This document shows, one piece after another, positions 1 to 8,585 of a stretch of DNA of 64,000 bases (its first letter is position 1; the number at the start of each line of letters is the position of its first letter). The translations under genes were made by a program, and so were the position numbers. Origin of the DNA: Marinicauda salina (GTDB lineage Bacteria; Pseudomonadota; Alphaproteobacteria; Caulobacterales; Maricaulaceae); the NCBI RefSeq assembly GCF_003122085.1, contig NZ_QEXV01000001.1, positions 62,001 through 126,000 on the forward strand. Reading direction: 5' to 3'. The notes below the pieces were generated by a model. The model did no database searches. It had not been told where the DNA came from and saw only the letters and a list, made by a program, of their open reading frames with translations.

Positions 1-174
1 ACGCGCCTGATCTACGGGCTGGTCGTGGCCGGCGCGCTCATCCGCGTGCTCGCCCCGATCGCGCTGGGGGCCGGACAGTACGCCGCGCTCGGCGCCGGCG
101 CGGCGCTGTGGAGCGCGGCCTTCGCGGTGTTCGTCCTGCGCTACGGACCGATGCTCGTCGCGCCGCGTCGGTGA
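1..174 (+). CDS. NnrS family protein, C-terminal end (partial)
   Basis: Frame 1 is open from the first base and ends at TGA 172-174, giving the last 57 residues of a protein that starts outside the window. The segment is hydrophobic (about two membrane spans) and ends in RYGPMLVAPRR, which resembles the RYxPxLxxPR ending of the NnrS family of multi-spanning haem/copper membrane proteins linked to nitric oxide stress. The call rests on this short tail only. Another polytopic membrane protein is possible. Confidence 0.55.
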   Translation, partial: TRLIYGLVVAGALIRVLAPIALGAGQYAALGAGAALWSAAFAVFVLRYGPMLVAPRR

Positions 175-180
175 AGGAGG

Positions 181-840
181 CTACATCCGGCCGCGGACGA
201 CCAGATCGTCGCCGGTCACGCCGGACGCCCTGTCGGACAGCAGGAAGGCGACCGCCTCGGCGACCTCCTCCGGCTTCGCCCAGGCCGAGAAGTCCGCGTC
301 GGCCATGGCCTCGCGATTGGGCGGGGTGTCGATGATGGTCGGCGAGACGGAATTGACCCGCACGCCGTTCGGCTTGAGCTCGGCGGCGAGCGCCTCGGTC
401 AGGCGCCGCACGCCCGCCTTCGACGCCGCGTAGGGCCCCATGCCTTCATCGGCGTGACCGGCGGCGGCCGCGGCGATGTTGACGATCGCCCCGCCCTTCC
501 CCAAGCGGCCGGCCGCGGCGCGGCAGGAGACCGCGGCGCTGAGCACGTTCATGCGCCACAGGCGCTCCCACAGATCGGGCTCGCTCTCCAGCACGGGCCG
601 CCAGTCGAACCCGCCCGCGCAATTGACCAGCCCGGTCGGTTTCCGCCCGTCGGCCTCGAGGCGGTCATAGACGGTCTCGACCTGGCCGGGCTCGGTGAGA
701 TCGATCCCGCCGAAGACAGCCTCGGCGGCGTCCTTGTCGGGCTGGCCGAGATCGACGGCCGCGACCGCTTGGCCGGCCTCGCGCAGCAGGCTGCACACGG
801 TCTTTCCGAGCGTTCCGGCCGCGCCGGTGACAACGATCAT
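181..840 (-). CDS. SDR family NAD(P)-dependent oxidoreductase
   Basis: A 219-residue short-chain dehydrogenase starting at ATG 838-840 with MIVVTGAAGTLG, the cofactor-binding glycine motif at the very N-terminus. A longer frame to 900 adds only a non-homologous arginine-rich leader. The NCAG motif and the YAASKAG catalytic Tyr/Lys motif are present. The position 13 residues before the Tyr, normally the catalytic Ser, falls in an alanine run (IVNIAAAAAG), so the classical Ser-Tyr-Lys triad is incomplete. It converges on the NnrS-like gene with a 6-base gap. The substrate cannot be deduced. Confidence 0.85.
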   Translation of the reverse strand: MIVVTGAAGTLGKTVCSLLREAGQAVAAVDLGQPDKDAAEAVFGGIDLTEPGQVETVYDRLEADGRKPTGLVNCAGGFDWRPVLESEPDLWERLWRMNVLSAAVSCRAAAGRLGKGGAIVNIAAAAAGHADEGMGPYAASKAGVRRLTEALAAELKPNGVRVNSVSPTIIDTPPNREAMADADFSAWAKPEEVAEAVAFLLSDRASGVTGDDLVVRGRM

Positions 841-1006
841 CGAGGGCGTCTCCCTTGTTCGGCGTCGGCCCGTGATAGGCGATGTCGCCCGGGCGGGCAA
901 AGCCGATCCGCTCGCCCCCGGCGCAGGCTGAGGCGGGGCGCCGCAGGGCCGGCGGCGCGTCCGGCCGGTATCGTGGGGACGATCGAATCAGGAGGTCGAG
1001 CCGACC

Positions 1007-1273
1007 ATGAACCACAAGCACCGCAAGATCCTGCACGCCATCTTCGCCCATCCCGAGCCGGCGAACCTGTCGCCGGCCGATGTCGAGCATGTGCTCGAAG
1101 ACCTCGGCGCGGAGCTGGGCGAGCGCGGCGGCGCGAAGTTCTCCGTCACGCTCAACGGCCAGACGGCGAACTTCCATCACGCCAGGCACTCCCTGCCCAA
1201 GGACGAGGTCCGCGCGATCCGGAAATTCCTCGAAGGCGCCGGCGTCGATCCCGAGCGGGATCATCCGTTGTAG
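1007..1273 (+). CDS. HicA-like small protein
   Basis: An 88-residue protein starting at ATG 1007 behind an AGGAGG-like ribosome site (tcaggaggtcg). The pattern KHRKILHAIFAHP...LGAELGERGGAKFSVTLNG...FHHARHSLPKDEVRAIRKFLEGAGV is that of solitary HicA-type (double-stranded RNA-binding fold) proteins annotated as HicA family toxins in proteobacteria. The fold's catalytic-type His is plausible in the FHHARH segment. No HicB partner lies downstream, because the next 500 bases are the start of the mobile element. It may be a domesticated or orphan toxin, or the antitoxin may have been separated by the insertion. Confidence 0.65.
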   Translation: MNHKHRKILHAIFAHPEPANLSPADVEHVLEDLGAELGERGGAKFSVTLNGQTANFHHARHSLPKDEVRAIRKFLEGAGVDPERDHPL

Positions 1274-1321
1274 GGGCTGTCGCGGCTTCGCGGCCCTCGT
1301 TCTTCGAGACCCGATCCCCCT

Positions 1322-1338
1322 CCCTCCCCTTGATGGGG
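1322..1338. repeat. Left 17-bp direct repeat flanking the casposon (target-site duplication)
   Basis: CCCTCCCCTTGATGGGG is repeated exactly and in the same orientation at 12241-12257. The bases outside it differ between the two copies, so 17 bp is the maximal match. It is part of a palindromic intergenic repeat that occurs elsewhere in the window. The left copy lacks the right half of that repeat, which is found beyond the right copy, as expected when an element inserts and duplicates its target. Confidence 0.8.
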
Positions 1339-1364
1339 GGGGTATAGCTAAATCTTAAAAGAAA
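1339..1364 (+). repeat. Left terminal inverted repeat of the casposon
   Basis: The left end reads GGGGTATAG followed by ctaaatcttaaaagaaa. The reverse complement of the right end (12215-12240) reads GGGGTATAG followed by acatatcagaaaaaaat. The first 9 bases are identical and about 20 of the first 26 match, counted by hand. Confidence 0.7.
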
Positions 1365-1776
1365 GACCCCGAGGTTCGTTTGACATCCCTGCCGGGACTG
1401 CAGGGCAATTTAGAAGGCTATTGACGCAGGTGTCGGGAATTCGATCACTCAGCGTGATGAGTTCGGAAAGCCTCTAATTCAAGAAGATTTTGGTGACGAC
1501 CCGCGCTGCCGCCTTTTCTGTTGTTCGGATTGCACCCTGCGCCCTCGCCAGCCGACCAAATAAGCCTGGTTTCCCGCCGCCGGATTTAGCTGGATGTAAT
1601 AGCAGCGTGCGTTACCGAACGTTGAAACTCGCACTCCGAGCTAATCCCACGAAATGGCGTAGCTGAAAGCTTTTTCACAACATCCATGTCGACGGCATAC
1701 GGGGCCTCTTGGGGTCATTGATGGGTCAGATTAACCTTCAAAACTGATTCTGTGCACCACCCCGACTGAGACGAAG
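1365..1776. other. Non-coding left end of the element
   Basis: About 410 bases between the terminal repeat and the first methyltransferase contain no convincing gene. GC is moderate and stop codons are frequent in all frames. The region presumably holds the promoter of the restriction-modification operon. A TTGACA hexamer sits at 1380-1385, but I see no good matching -10, and no controller (C-protein) gene or C-box is evident. Confidence 0.5.
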
Positions 1777-2982
1777 TTGATAAAGGCCGGAGTAAGTGAT
1801 TTGGACCGACTAGCTACAATTGGTGCCGGCGCGAACGCGGTTGAAACACATCGTTCTGAAACCGGCATCGCAAAACAGTTGGGCGCAATCGATTGGGCCT
1901 TCCCGCAGCGGGGCAAGGGGGAAGCAATTGAGGCGGTCCATCCGTATCCAGCAAAGTTTGTGTCCGATCTTCCTCAAGCCGTTCTGTCTGTGCTTCCAGT
2001 CCCAGACGAGACCGTTGTCCTCGATCCATTCTGCGGCAGCGGCACGGCGCTTGTTGAGTGTCAGAACGCGGGATACAAGAGCGTTGGTATCGACCTGAAC
2101 CCGATCGCCTGCATGATCTCGCGAGTGAAAACCTCGCCTGCTCCCGAAGGATTAGCTGATCACGCACATCTCATTGCGAGTTCTGAGAGCGACGCTTGCA
2201 CAGACGATGTCCCAATAATCCCAAACCTCAATCATTGGTTTAAGCCTCACATTCAACGTACAATCACCCGCATTCTATCTGGGATATCTCAAGCCCCACC
2301 TGCCACTCAAGACGCCCTAAAACTTGCGCTATCCAGCATTATCGTTCGCGTGTCCAATCAGGAGAGTGACACGCGGTACGCCGCCATCGAGAAAGACGTT
2401 ACAGAGCAGAAGGTGCTCGAGCTGTTCACCCGGTCTGCACAACGTATACAATCGGCACTTGCCCATCAGCCCGATCCACTTCCCGAGTGCCACGTTTTCG
2501 AAGCGGATACGCTGGCATTCGACCTCACTAAGCTCTCCCGGCCGGTCGGATTAGTGATTACATCACCTCCATATCCAAACGCCTATGAGTATTGGCTCTA
2601 CCATAAGTACCGGATGTGGTGGCTTGGGCATGATCCCATCAACGTGAAAGCCAAAGAGATCGGAGCACGGGCTCACTTCTTTAAAAAGAACCGGCATACG
2701 CGCGAGCACTTTGTTGGGCAGATGGCCAAAACATTCGAACTTATTTCGAAGGTTCTCGTGCCCGGTGGCTACGCGGTTTTCGTCGTTGGTCGGTCAAAGA
2801 TTCATGGTGAGATAGTCGAGAACGCTGAAATCATCGTGGATGCTGCAGCGCAATTTGGAATTGAGAAGATCTTTTCGGTGGAGCGCTCGATCGCCGCGAA
2901 TCGGAAATCGTTCAATCTCTCTCACGCGAACATTAAAACCGAGAGTATAATCGTATTACAGAATCGATCACATGAAAATTAA
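1777..2982 (+). CDS. DNA methyltransferase M1 of a type II restriction-modification system
   Basis: A 401-residue methyltransferase. A HPYPAKF segment (55-61) precedes the AdoMet-binding motif DPFCGSGT (83-90) and a GIDLNPIA segment. The catalytic motif is TSPPY (262-266), followed by PNAYEYW. TSPPY/SPPY is typical of N4-cytosine (sometimes N6-adenine) amino-methyltransferases. No ATG is available near the front; TTG 1777 or TTG 1801 are the likely starts. Its 3' end overlaps the second methyltransferase by 11 bases, so the two are probably translationally coupled. GC is near 50 %, far below the flanking chromosome, which supports acquisition. The modified base and site are unknown. Confidence 0.88.
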   Translation: MIKAGVSDLDRLATIGAGANAVETHRSETGIAKQLGAIDWAFPQRGKGEAIEAVHPYPAKFVSDLPQAVLSVLPVPDETVVLDPFCGSGTALVECQNAGYKSVGIDLNPIACMISRVKTSPAPEGLADHAHLIASSESDACTDDVPIIPNLNHWFKPHIQRTITRILSGISQAPPATQDALKLALSSIIVRVSNQESDTRYAAIEKDVTEQKVLELFTRSAQRIQSALAHQPDPLPECHVFEADTLAFDLTKLSRPVGLVITSPPYPNAYEYWLYHKYRMWWLGHDPINVKAKEIGARAHFFKKNRHTREHFVGQMAKTFELISKVLVPGGYAVFVVGRSKIHGEIVENAEIIVDAAAQFGIEKIFSVERSIAANRKSFNLSHANIKTESIIVLQNRSHEN

Positions 2983-4453
2983 TTGGGGAAAATACAAACA
3001 CTTTCCGTACGAAAAGCGCTTCGCTATCGACGAACTCCGCTCGATCGTCGAGCCGGAAAAGATTGTTGAAGATGAACAAAGCGTCCTTATCGAGGGCGGC
3101 AGGACCGAACGTTGTCACGACCTAACCTATTTCTCGGAATTTGGTACGGGCAATCAGTTCCAACCTACCCGCCAGCATCTCATTGAGATTAGCGCGGGCA
3201 ATGGCGGAAAGCGTCAGAGCACTCGTTATTCTGTTCACGGTCTTCATGAATACAAAGGGAAATTCAATCCTCAAGTTGCCCGAGCTCTGTTGAATATTCT
3301 CGCACCAGAACCAGGTGCAACGATCCTAGACCCATTCTGCGGGAGCGGAACGACTCTGATCGAAGCGGTGCATCTCGGACACATTGGATACGGTATCGAC
3401 GTCAATCCGCTCGCTATATATATAACGAATGCGAAATTCGCTGGTTTAACCAATTCGGCAGAAGCCCTGCGCAGCGCACTCGAACGCATAAAGAACGGTA
3501 TTTCGAGGAATGGTGTAGAAGTACCGGACACGAGTCGTTCAAATCGAGCCGTATACCTCAAAAATTGGCTCCCATCCTCAACGTTCCGGCAAGCCGAGCT
3601 AGTACGAGCGATTGCAGGGCAAGAATCTAAGTCGATCAAAAATTTCTTTCTGACGATCGCTAGCGACAAGCTCCGAGATCATTCGCTGCAAGAACCGGCA
3701 GACCTTCGCATCCGAAGACGTAGATCGCCACTGCCCAAGATCGATTTTTCTGAAGACTTTCTACGCACGGCGGAAGCTGTAGTTGAGCGAATTAGTGCTG
3801 CTCAAGCGGCATTTGGATTGAAGAATGCTGAGCTACATACGGCGCAAATTAGGAACACCGAACTCAAAGCCACTTTCGGCGAAGTTAAATTTGATGCGGC
3901 TGTAACAAGCCCACCCTATGCTATGGCGCTTCCCTACATCGACACACAAAGACTGTCTCTGGTTTGGTTAGGCTTGGTTGAACCAAGCGAAATTTTGCAG
4001 TTAGAAGCTACACTTATTGGCAGTAGAGAGCTCCGCGGGCGCGCTCGCCCGCTTTTAGAGGAGAAGATACGTATAAATCATGACAAATTGCCAGACTCAG
4101 AATGGCAGCGATGCTGCCAGCTTCAAGCTGCAATCGGGCCTTCCGATGGGTTCCGTCGGCGCGCTGTTCCTATTCTGCTATACCGTTACTTTTCATCTAT
4201 GCAGAACAGCTTTCGGGCGGTGGCCGCTGCAATGAAACGGGGCGGCCATTATGCGCTGGTGGTCGGTCACAACCATACTACCCTTGGTGGCTCAAGATTT
4301 GATATCGATACGCCTAGACACCTAGCTAATATCGCAAATGCCGTAGGGTGGCGCGTCGCGCGGGTAGAGCCACTTGAGACATATCAACGGTATGGACTTC
4401 ATGTAAAGAATGCCGTGCGTGAAGAGGCTTTAATAGTTCTAGAGAATGGTTGA
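2972..4453 (+). CDS. DNA methyltransferase M2 of a type II restriction-modification system
   Basis: A 493-residue second methyltransferase, ATG at 2972 inside the end of M1. The pre-motif HGLHEYKGKFNPQ is followed by DPFCGSGTT (120-127), YGIDVNPLA, and the catalytic TSPPY at 312-316. The order (AdoMet motif first, catalytic motif second) matches M1, but the spacing and length differ, so M2 is not a recent duplicate. Two methyltransferases with one endonuclease usually serve an asymmetric recognition site, one enzyme per strand. The last 8 bases overlap the endonuclease start. Confidence 0.87.
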   Translation: MKINWGKYKHFPYEKRFAIDELRSIVEPEKIVEDEQSVLIEGGRTERCHDLTYFSEFGTGNQFQPTRQHLIEISAGNGGKRQSTRYSVHGLHEYKGKFNPQVARALLNILAPEPGATILDPFCGSGTTLIEAVHLGHIGYGIDVNPLAIYITNAKFAGLTNSAEALRSALERIKNGISRNGVEVPDTSRSNRAVYLKNWLPSSTFRQAELVRAIAGQESKSIKNFFLTIASDKLRDHSLQEPADLRIRRRRSPLPKIDFSEDFLRTAEAVVERISAAQAAFGLKNAELHTAQIRNTELKATFGEVKFDAAVTSPPYAMALPYIDTQRLSLVWLGLVEPSEILQLEATLIGSRELRGRARPLLEEKIRINHDKLPDSEWQRCCQLQAAIGPSDGFRRRAVPILLYRYFSSMQNSFRAVAAAMKRGGHYALVVGHNHTTLGGSRFDIDTPRHLANIANAVGWRVARVEPLETYQRYGLHVKNAVREEALIVLENG

Positions 4454-5534
4454 ACTGACACTCCATCCTAATGTTTATGCGACCGGTGGAAGCACAGGTC
4501 TTGTGCCGCTTTTGGAACGTGTATGGATACGTGATCATGAGCCTGGAGCTGGTACCTTCTATATCATTTCCGGTTTTGGTAATTACAATGGAGGAGTTCG
4601 TTTCTACCCAACATTTCGAAGGCATATTGATGCTGGGGGCCGGGTCGTTGCATTTTTTGGTGGAAGTACACGCCAACGCCTTACAAGCAAGCAACTCGTT
4701 AAAGAATTGCTGGAATGCGGTGCCGAAGTTCACGTGATCAATCGAAAGCGATTGATGCATGCGAAAAGCTATGGGTTTGGCTCACAGAACTCTGACAGCG
4801 TGATTGTGACTAGCGGCAATTTTACTGGGCCGGGGATGTCGCAAAATGTAGAGATGGCGGTACTAATTGATGAGGCCACCTCTCAAACGGCAGGCTTCTC
4901 TTGGGAGGCTATGATTGGCCGGATGCTTGATCAATCTTGGGACATCTATCGACCGCCGCTTGGAGACGAGCAAGACCCCGCGTGGGAGCTGCTCTACGAC
5001 GAGCAAGGGCGCGAGATTGTTCTCGACGAAACCGACGAAGTAACGATGTTGCTTCGATTAGGGCATGCTGATACCGCTCGAATTATGGCCGACCCCGGTA
5101 CTAAGGCATCTAAGGGTACGCAGTATTTTTGGCTAAGCCGAGATTGCTATGACTTCTTTCCGCCGCTGACTATACTAAATCAGCGTGGCATTAAACGTAC
5201 CTATTCTTGCCTAATCAACATGACTTTCGTCGACCTTGGGGTCCGCTCCGAAGTACGGGTAACATTCGAAGCGGAGAACAATCTCGATTTCCGGCTTGGG
5301 ACAGGACCACTTCGTGCGACGAAGCTCGCGGGGCCAGGCGACCTAGCCCTCATATCCAGAGTTGGAGAGAGAGAATACGAGCTACGTCTTATACAATCCG
5401 ACTCAGCAATATTTCCGCTGCTTGACCGCTATGCGGTCCATGTCATTGGGCACCAAGGAAAACAATACGGCTACCTGTCAAATGAGACGCTTGGAGATAT
5501 TCTCGGATATCGGATAGGTCGAACTCGGCATTGA
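4446..5534 (+). CDS. PLD-family type II restriction endonuclease (NgoFVII/BfiI-like)
   Basis: A 362-residue protein whose N-terminal half carries one phospholipase-D-type active-site motif: H105-A-K107, then S-G-N125-F-T about 18 residues later, within HAKSYGF...VTSGNFTGPGMSQNVE. A single HxK motif per chain implies a dimeric active site, as in the metal-independent endonuclease BfiI and the NgoFVII family. The C-terminal half (about 180-362) has no motif I recognise and is the likely DNA-recognition part. It starts by overlapping M2 (ATG 4446, M2 stop 4451-4453), so M1-M2-R is one operon. Recognition sequence unknown. Confidence 0.85.
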   Translation: MVELTLHPNVYATGGSTGLVPLLERVWIRDHEPGAGTFYIISGFGNYNGGVRFYPTFRRHIDAGGRVVAFFGGSTRQRLTSKQLVKELLECGAEVHVINRKRLMHAKSYGFGSQNSDSVIVTSGNFTGPGMSQNVEMAVLIDEATSQTAGFSWEAMIGRMLDQSWDIYRPPLGDEQDPAWELLYDEQGREIVLDETDEVTMLLRLGHADTARIMADPGTKASKGTQYFWLSRDCYDFFPPLTILNQRGIKRTYSCLINMTFVDLGVRSEVRVTFEAENNLDFRLGTGPLRATKLAGPGDLALISRVGEREYELRLIQSDSAIFPLLDRYAVHVIGHQGKQYGYLSNETLGDILGYRIGRTRH

Positions 5535-5843
5535 GCCTGAAGGCGAGGATCGATTGTGATCCCGGGGGGTAATTGAAGCCGCTCCAACCCAGACTTCACC
5601 GCACTTAGGTGCATATCTACGACTCGATAAGGCTCAGATTATTGCTACGAAATTGGTGTCACACAATCAGTTTCGACGTACGTCACGCGATGAGCATCCG
5701 AACTCATTGACTTCACGGGATGCAGGAATAGACCTCCGTAAGGATCGGATGTGACCGGACGTCCGACCACCTCAACCGCCAAACTGAACAGGAAGCGTGA
5801 CGCTCGGGCGAGCGGTTATCGAACAAGAAGCGCTTGGACATGC
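5535..5843. other. Intergenic gap between the endonuclease and polymerase genes
   Basis: These 309 bases separate two convergent genes. I find no gene, tRNA or clear hairpin terminator. A GGGGGGTAATTG stretch near 5565 faintly recalls the element terminus but does not match it beyond the G-run. Confidence 0.5.
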
Positions 5844-8585
5844 TCATTTCGCGTCTGAGGCTACAACGTGAAATCGCTGAGCGGCGCTCGGATAAATTAG
5901 CTCTCCAAACTCCCCCACGGCGTTCGCCTCTTTCCCGATCAGGCTGAGCTTGCGCGCATGAACATGCCGCCTGAACGTCTCGCCGCTATCCCAGGCTCCG
6001 CCGTTTTCGAACTTCGCTTCCGGGCTGAGATGGTAGTTTGTGAGGGCGTCAGCATACGTCTTCAAGGTTGATTCCGCCACGGACTCGCCCGCCTCGCGAT
6101 CGAACGCCTGGCGGGCGGCTTCGGCCGGGTCGCGTTCGAAGGGCGCGATCGGTTTCGGCGTCGGCGTCTTCTTCGGTCGGCCGCGCTTGTGCGGATCGGC
6201 GGCCACGGGCGGCGGCGGGTCGGCGTAGAGGCCCTCGCGGGCGGTGAAGCTCACCATGAAGCCGAAGGGCTTCACCTGGTCGGCGTAGGCGCGGCGCTCA
6301 TTGTAGTGACGCATCCACGCCAAGAGGTCCGGGCTGGTCGCGCCGTAGCTCCGGGCGGCGGGCTTGGCGAGCGCCGGGTGATAGTCCATCGGCACCAGGT
6401 GCGGCCGATCGCCGAGCGCGGCGGTGAGGATCATGTACCAGAGATCATATTGCCAGCGCGTCACGCCGAGCTTGTGAAGCGGCGCGGCAGGCTCAGGCAC
6501 GCCCGGCGCGGGGTCGTCGTCGCCGTAGGGCGCGATCAGGTGGCCCAGGCCGTGCGCGGAGGCCTTGCGGATCACGGGGCGGCCCTCGGCGTCGAGATTG
6601 AACAGGGCGTAGCGTTTCGCCGAGACAGCAAAGGCGTAGAGCGGGCGAAGGTCGTCGCCGCCCTCGGGGGCGTGGTTGACGTCCTCGACCTGGAGGATCG
6701 AACCGGCTTGGCGGTAGGGGTTGAGCGGCTTGAACCAGGCCAGGACGCGGCGCATGCGCGCGTGAAAGGTCTCGCGGCTCATCGCCTCCGGCCGGGCGAT
6801 CGCGAGGCTGTCAGTGTCGCAAAACGCCCAGACGAGGCCTTCATCTAGCGTGACGCGCTCGGCTAGGGCGAGCATCAACCGGGCCGCGCCGGTGATCAGC
6901 ACGCCCAGGAGCGGGTGGAAGTATTTCCCCGGCTCTTCGAGGGCGGTGCTTTCGATTTCATCGTAAAAGCCATTCGGCCCGTAAACGGCTAAAGGCTCTT
7001 TCTTTGGCGCGTTATCCCGCTGGATTTCGATAAAGATGCCGTAGGAGGCGGCGTTGGCGATGATTTTTATCGCCTTTTCGTCTTTATCGCCTTTTGCTTT
7101 GGCTTCGTCGCGCAGGTCGATTAGCCGGGTAAAGGCGTCATCCTTTAGCGGATCAATGTGGTAATCGGCTTTGCCGAATAGGTTCTTTGGCTTTAGCCCG
7201 CTTTGGGGTTTTCCCGGCTCAAAGCGTATCGCCTCGATAATCTCAGGGGCTTTGCCGCTTAAAAGCTTGGCCGCGACGACATCGGCGAGCGTGTACCAGA
7301 GCCCGCCGTCAAACGTCAGGTAATTAAGCCCGATCGTATAGGTCGCATTGGTTTTGAGCGTGTCGTATTTGGCGCGCGTCGGCACGAGGTCGTCGTCCGG
7401 GCCTATGCGCACGAGCGTCGTCAGTTCGCGCCAGGTCGCCCGGTCCTGGAAATCATCGCGCTCGACCGCATCGAGAAAGCGCCGCGTTTCATCGGTCGCG
7501 TCGCGCCAGGTGAGGCCGTCTCCGATCACGAAGGCCCATAGGCCCATAAGCGCGTTGACGGTCGGGTACATAGACTTGAAGTCGGTATAGACGACTTCGC
7601 GCACCTCGCGCCGGATGCGCACCTCGGCGCGGCCGCCGTAATAGGCGCACATGATCCTCCCGAAGAGATCGCGCGGGACGTCCTGACAAGCGAGCAACGG
7701 CTTGATACCGAACGCGCCGAGGTAGGTCTTGCCGATGCTTGCTTCGCTGAGGATGCGGTGCGCGCCGGCCGCGAGATCATGTTCGGCGTATCGCGCCGAA
7801 AGCGCGGCAAAGCATTCCCAGGTCGATTGAACATCGCCGCGCGCGTAGTCGAGATAGTCGGCCGTCAGCGGCCCGCCGTGATCCTCGCTTTCCTTCTTGC
7901 GGGTCCGAACCCCAAGAAAATCGCACAGGGTTTCGAGGCTGAACGATCGCGAGGTCAGCGCGGCGGCGAGCGTCTTCACGTCGATGAAATAGCCGCGATG
8001 CTTCGGCCGGGTCATGCCGCGCTTGCGCGCGCTCCTGGCGAGTTCCTGCGCGCCCGGCAGGGCGAAATCGATGAGGCTCGCGCGCCGTGAGAGATGCTTC
8101 ACTCGCACGCGCGGCCGGGTGCGATCGCGGCTCATCTCGAACGAAAACCCGCTGCGCATGCTGCCGCGCGCCGAGCCGTGCGAGATCGCGATGCGCGAGA
8201 TATCGAAGGGCAGGTTGAACCCGACGATTGCGCCGCCGTTGTCGTAGCCGATGTTGAGGAACACGCGCTCGCGGAACTCGGCGACCGTGCGCAGCGTCAG
8301 GCCCCGCTCTTCGCAATAGGCCGCGAGCCGGGCCTCGTCGGCGGCGTCCAGCGTGTCGGGATCGTAGAACGCGCCTTCCTCGGCGGGATCCTCGCCTTTG
8401 CGCACCTGATAGACGCCGACGCGCAGGGATTGGGCGGGATCGGTCGTCGTCTCGGTATCGAACACAAGCGTCCAGGGCGACGGCGCGTCGAGGCCCTTCC
8501 TGGCCGGGCGTGCGCCGATCGGCGTGTTGTTCGGCTTTTCGGTATAGGCGCGAACGGCGATCTCATCGGGCGCGGGCAGGGTCAT
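5844..8585 (-). CDS. Family B DNA polymerase with 3'-5' exonuclease domain (casposon replicase)
   Basis: A 913-residue protein with the full family B layout. Exonuclease motifs are FDTET (D43, E45), GFNLPFD (D128) and YARGD (Y247, D251). Polymerase motif A is VVYTDFKSMYP (D335), motif B is KIIANAASYG (507-516), and motif C is CDTDS (D590, D592). All metal-binding acidic residues are present, so the enzyme should be active. The C-terminal 300 residues contain basic, proline-rich stretches (near HKRGRPKKTPTPKP). Bacterial chromosomes seldom carry such a gene outside mobile elements. Here it neighbours cas1 and an HNH gene, as in casposons. Its start overlaps the HNH stop by ATGA. A segment around 6950-7360 is visibly less GC-rich than the rest of the gene. 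Confidence 0.9.
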   Translation of the reverse strand: MTLPAPDEIAVRAYTEKPNNTPIGARPARKGLDAPSPWTLVFDTETTTDPAQSLRVGVYQVRKGEDPAEEGAFYDPDTLDAADEARLAAYCEERGLTLRTVAEFRERVFLNIGYDNGGAIVGFNLPFDISRIAISHGSARGSMRSGFSFEMSRDRTRPRVRVKHLSRRASLIDFALPGAQELARSARKRGMTRPKHRGYFIDVKTLAAALTSRSFSLETLCDFLGVRTRKKESEDHGGPLTADYLDYARGDVQSTWECFAALSARYAEHDLAAGAHRILSEASIGKTYLGAFGIKPLLACQDVPRDLFGRIMCAYYGGRAEVRIRREVREVVYTDFKSMYPTVNALMGLWAFVIGDGLTWRDATDETRRFLDAVERDDFQDRATWRELTTLVRIGPDDDLVPTRAKYDTLKTNATYTIGLNYLTFDGGLWYTLADVVAAKLLSGKAPEIIEAIRFEPGKPQSGLKPKNLFGKADYHIDPLKDDAFTRLIDLRDEAKAKGDKDEKAIKIIANAASYGIFIEIQRDNAPKKEPLAVYGPNGFYDEIESTALEEPGKYFHPLLGVLITGAARLMLALAERVTLDEGLVWAFCDTDSLAIARPEAMSRETFHARMRRVLAWFKPLNPYRQAGSILQVEDVNHAPEGGDDLRPLYAFAVSAKRYALFNLDAEGRPVIRKASAHGLGHLIAPYGDDDPAPGVPEPAAPLHKLGVTRWQYDLWYMILTAALGDRPHLVPMDYHPALAKPAARSYGATSPDLLAWMRHYNERRAYADQVKPFGFMVSFTAREGLYADPPPPVAADPHKRGRPKKTPTPKPIAPFERDPAEAARQAFDREAGESVAESTLKTYADALTNYHLSPEAKFENGGAWDSGETFRRHVHARKLSLIGKEANAVGEFGELIYPSAAQRFHVVASDAK

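Noticed and set aside
5560-5580. GGGGGGTAATTG as an inner casposon end, which would make the RM genes a separate element
   Set aside because: Similarity to the true terminus (GGGGTATAG) is limited to the G-run, and no matching direct repeat or inverted partner is nearby. The outer pair with a 17-bp duplication is far better.
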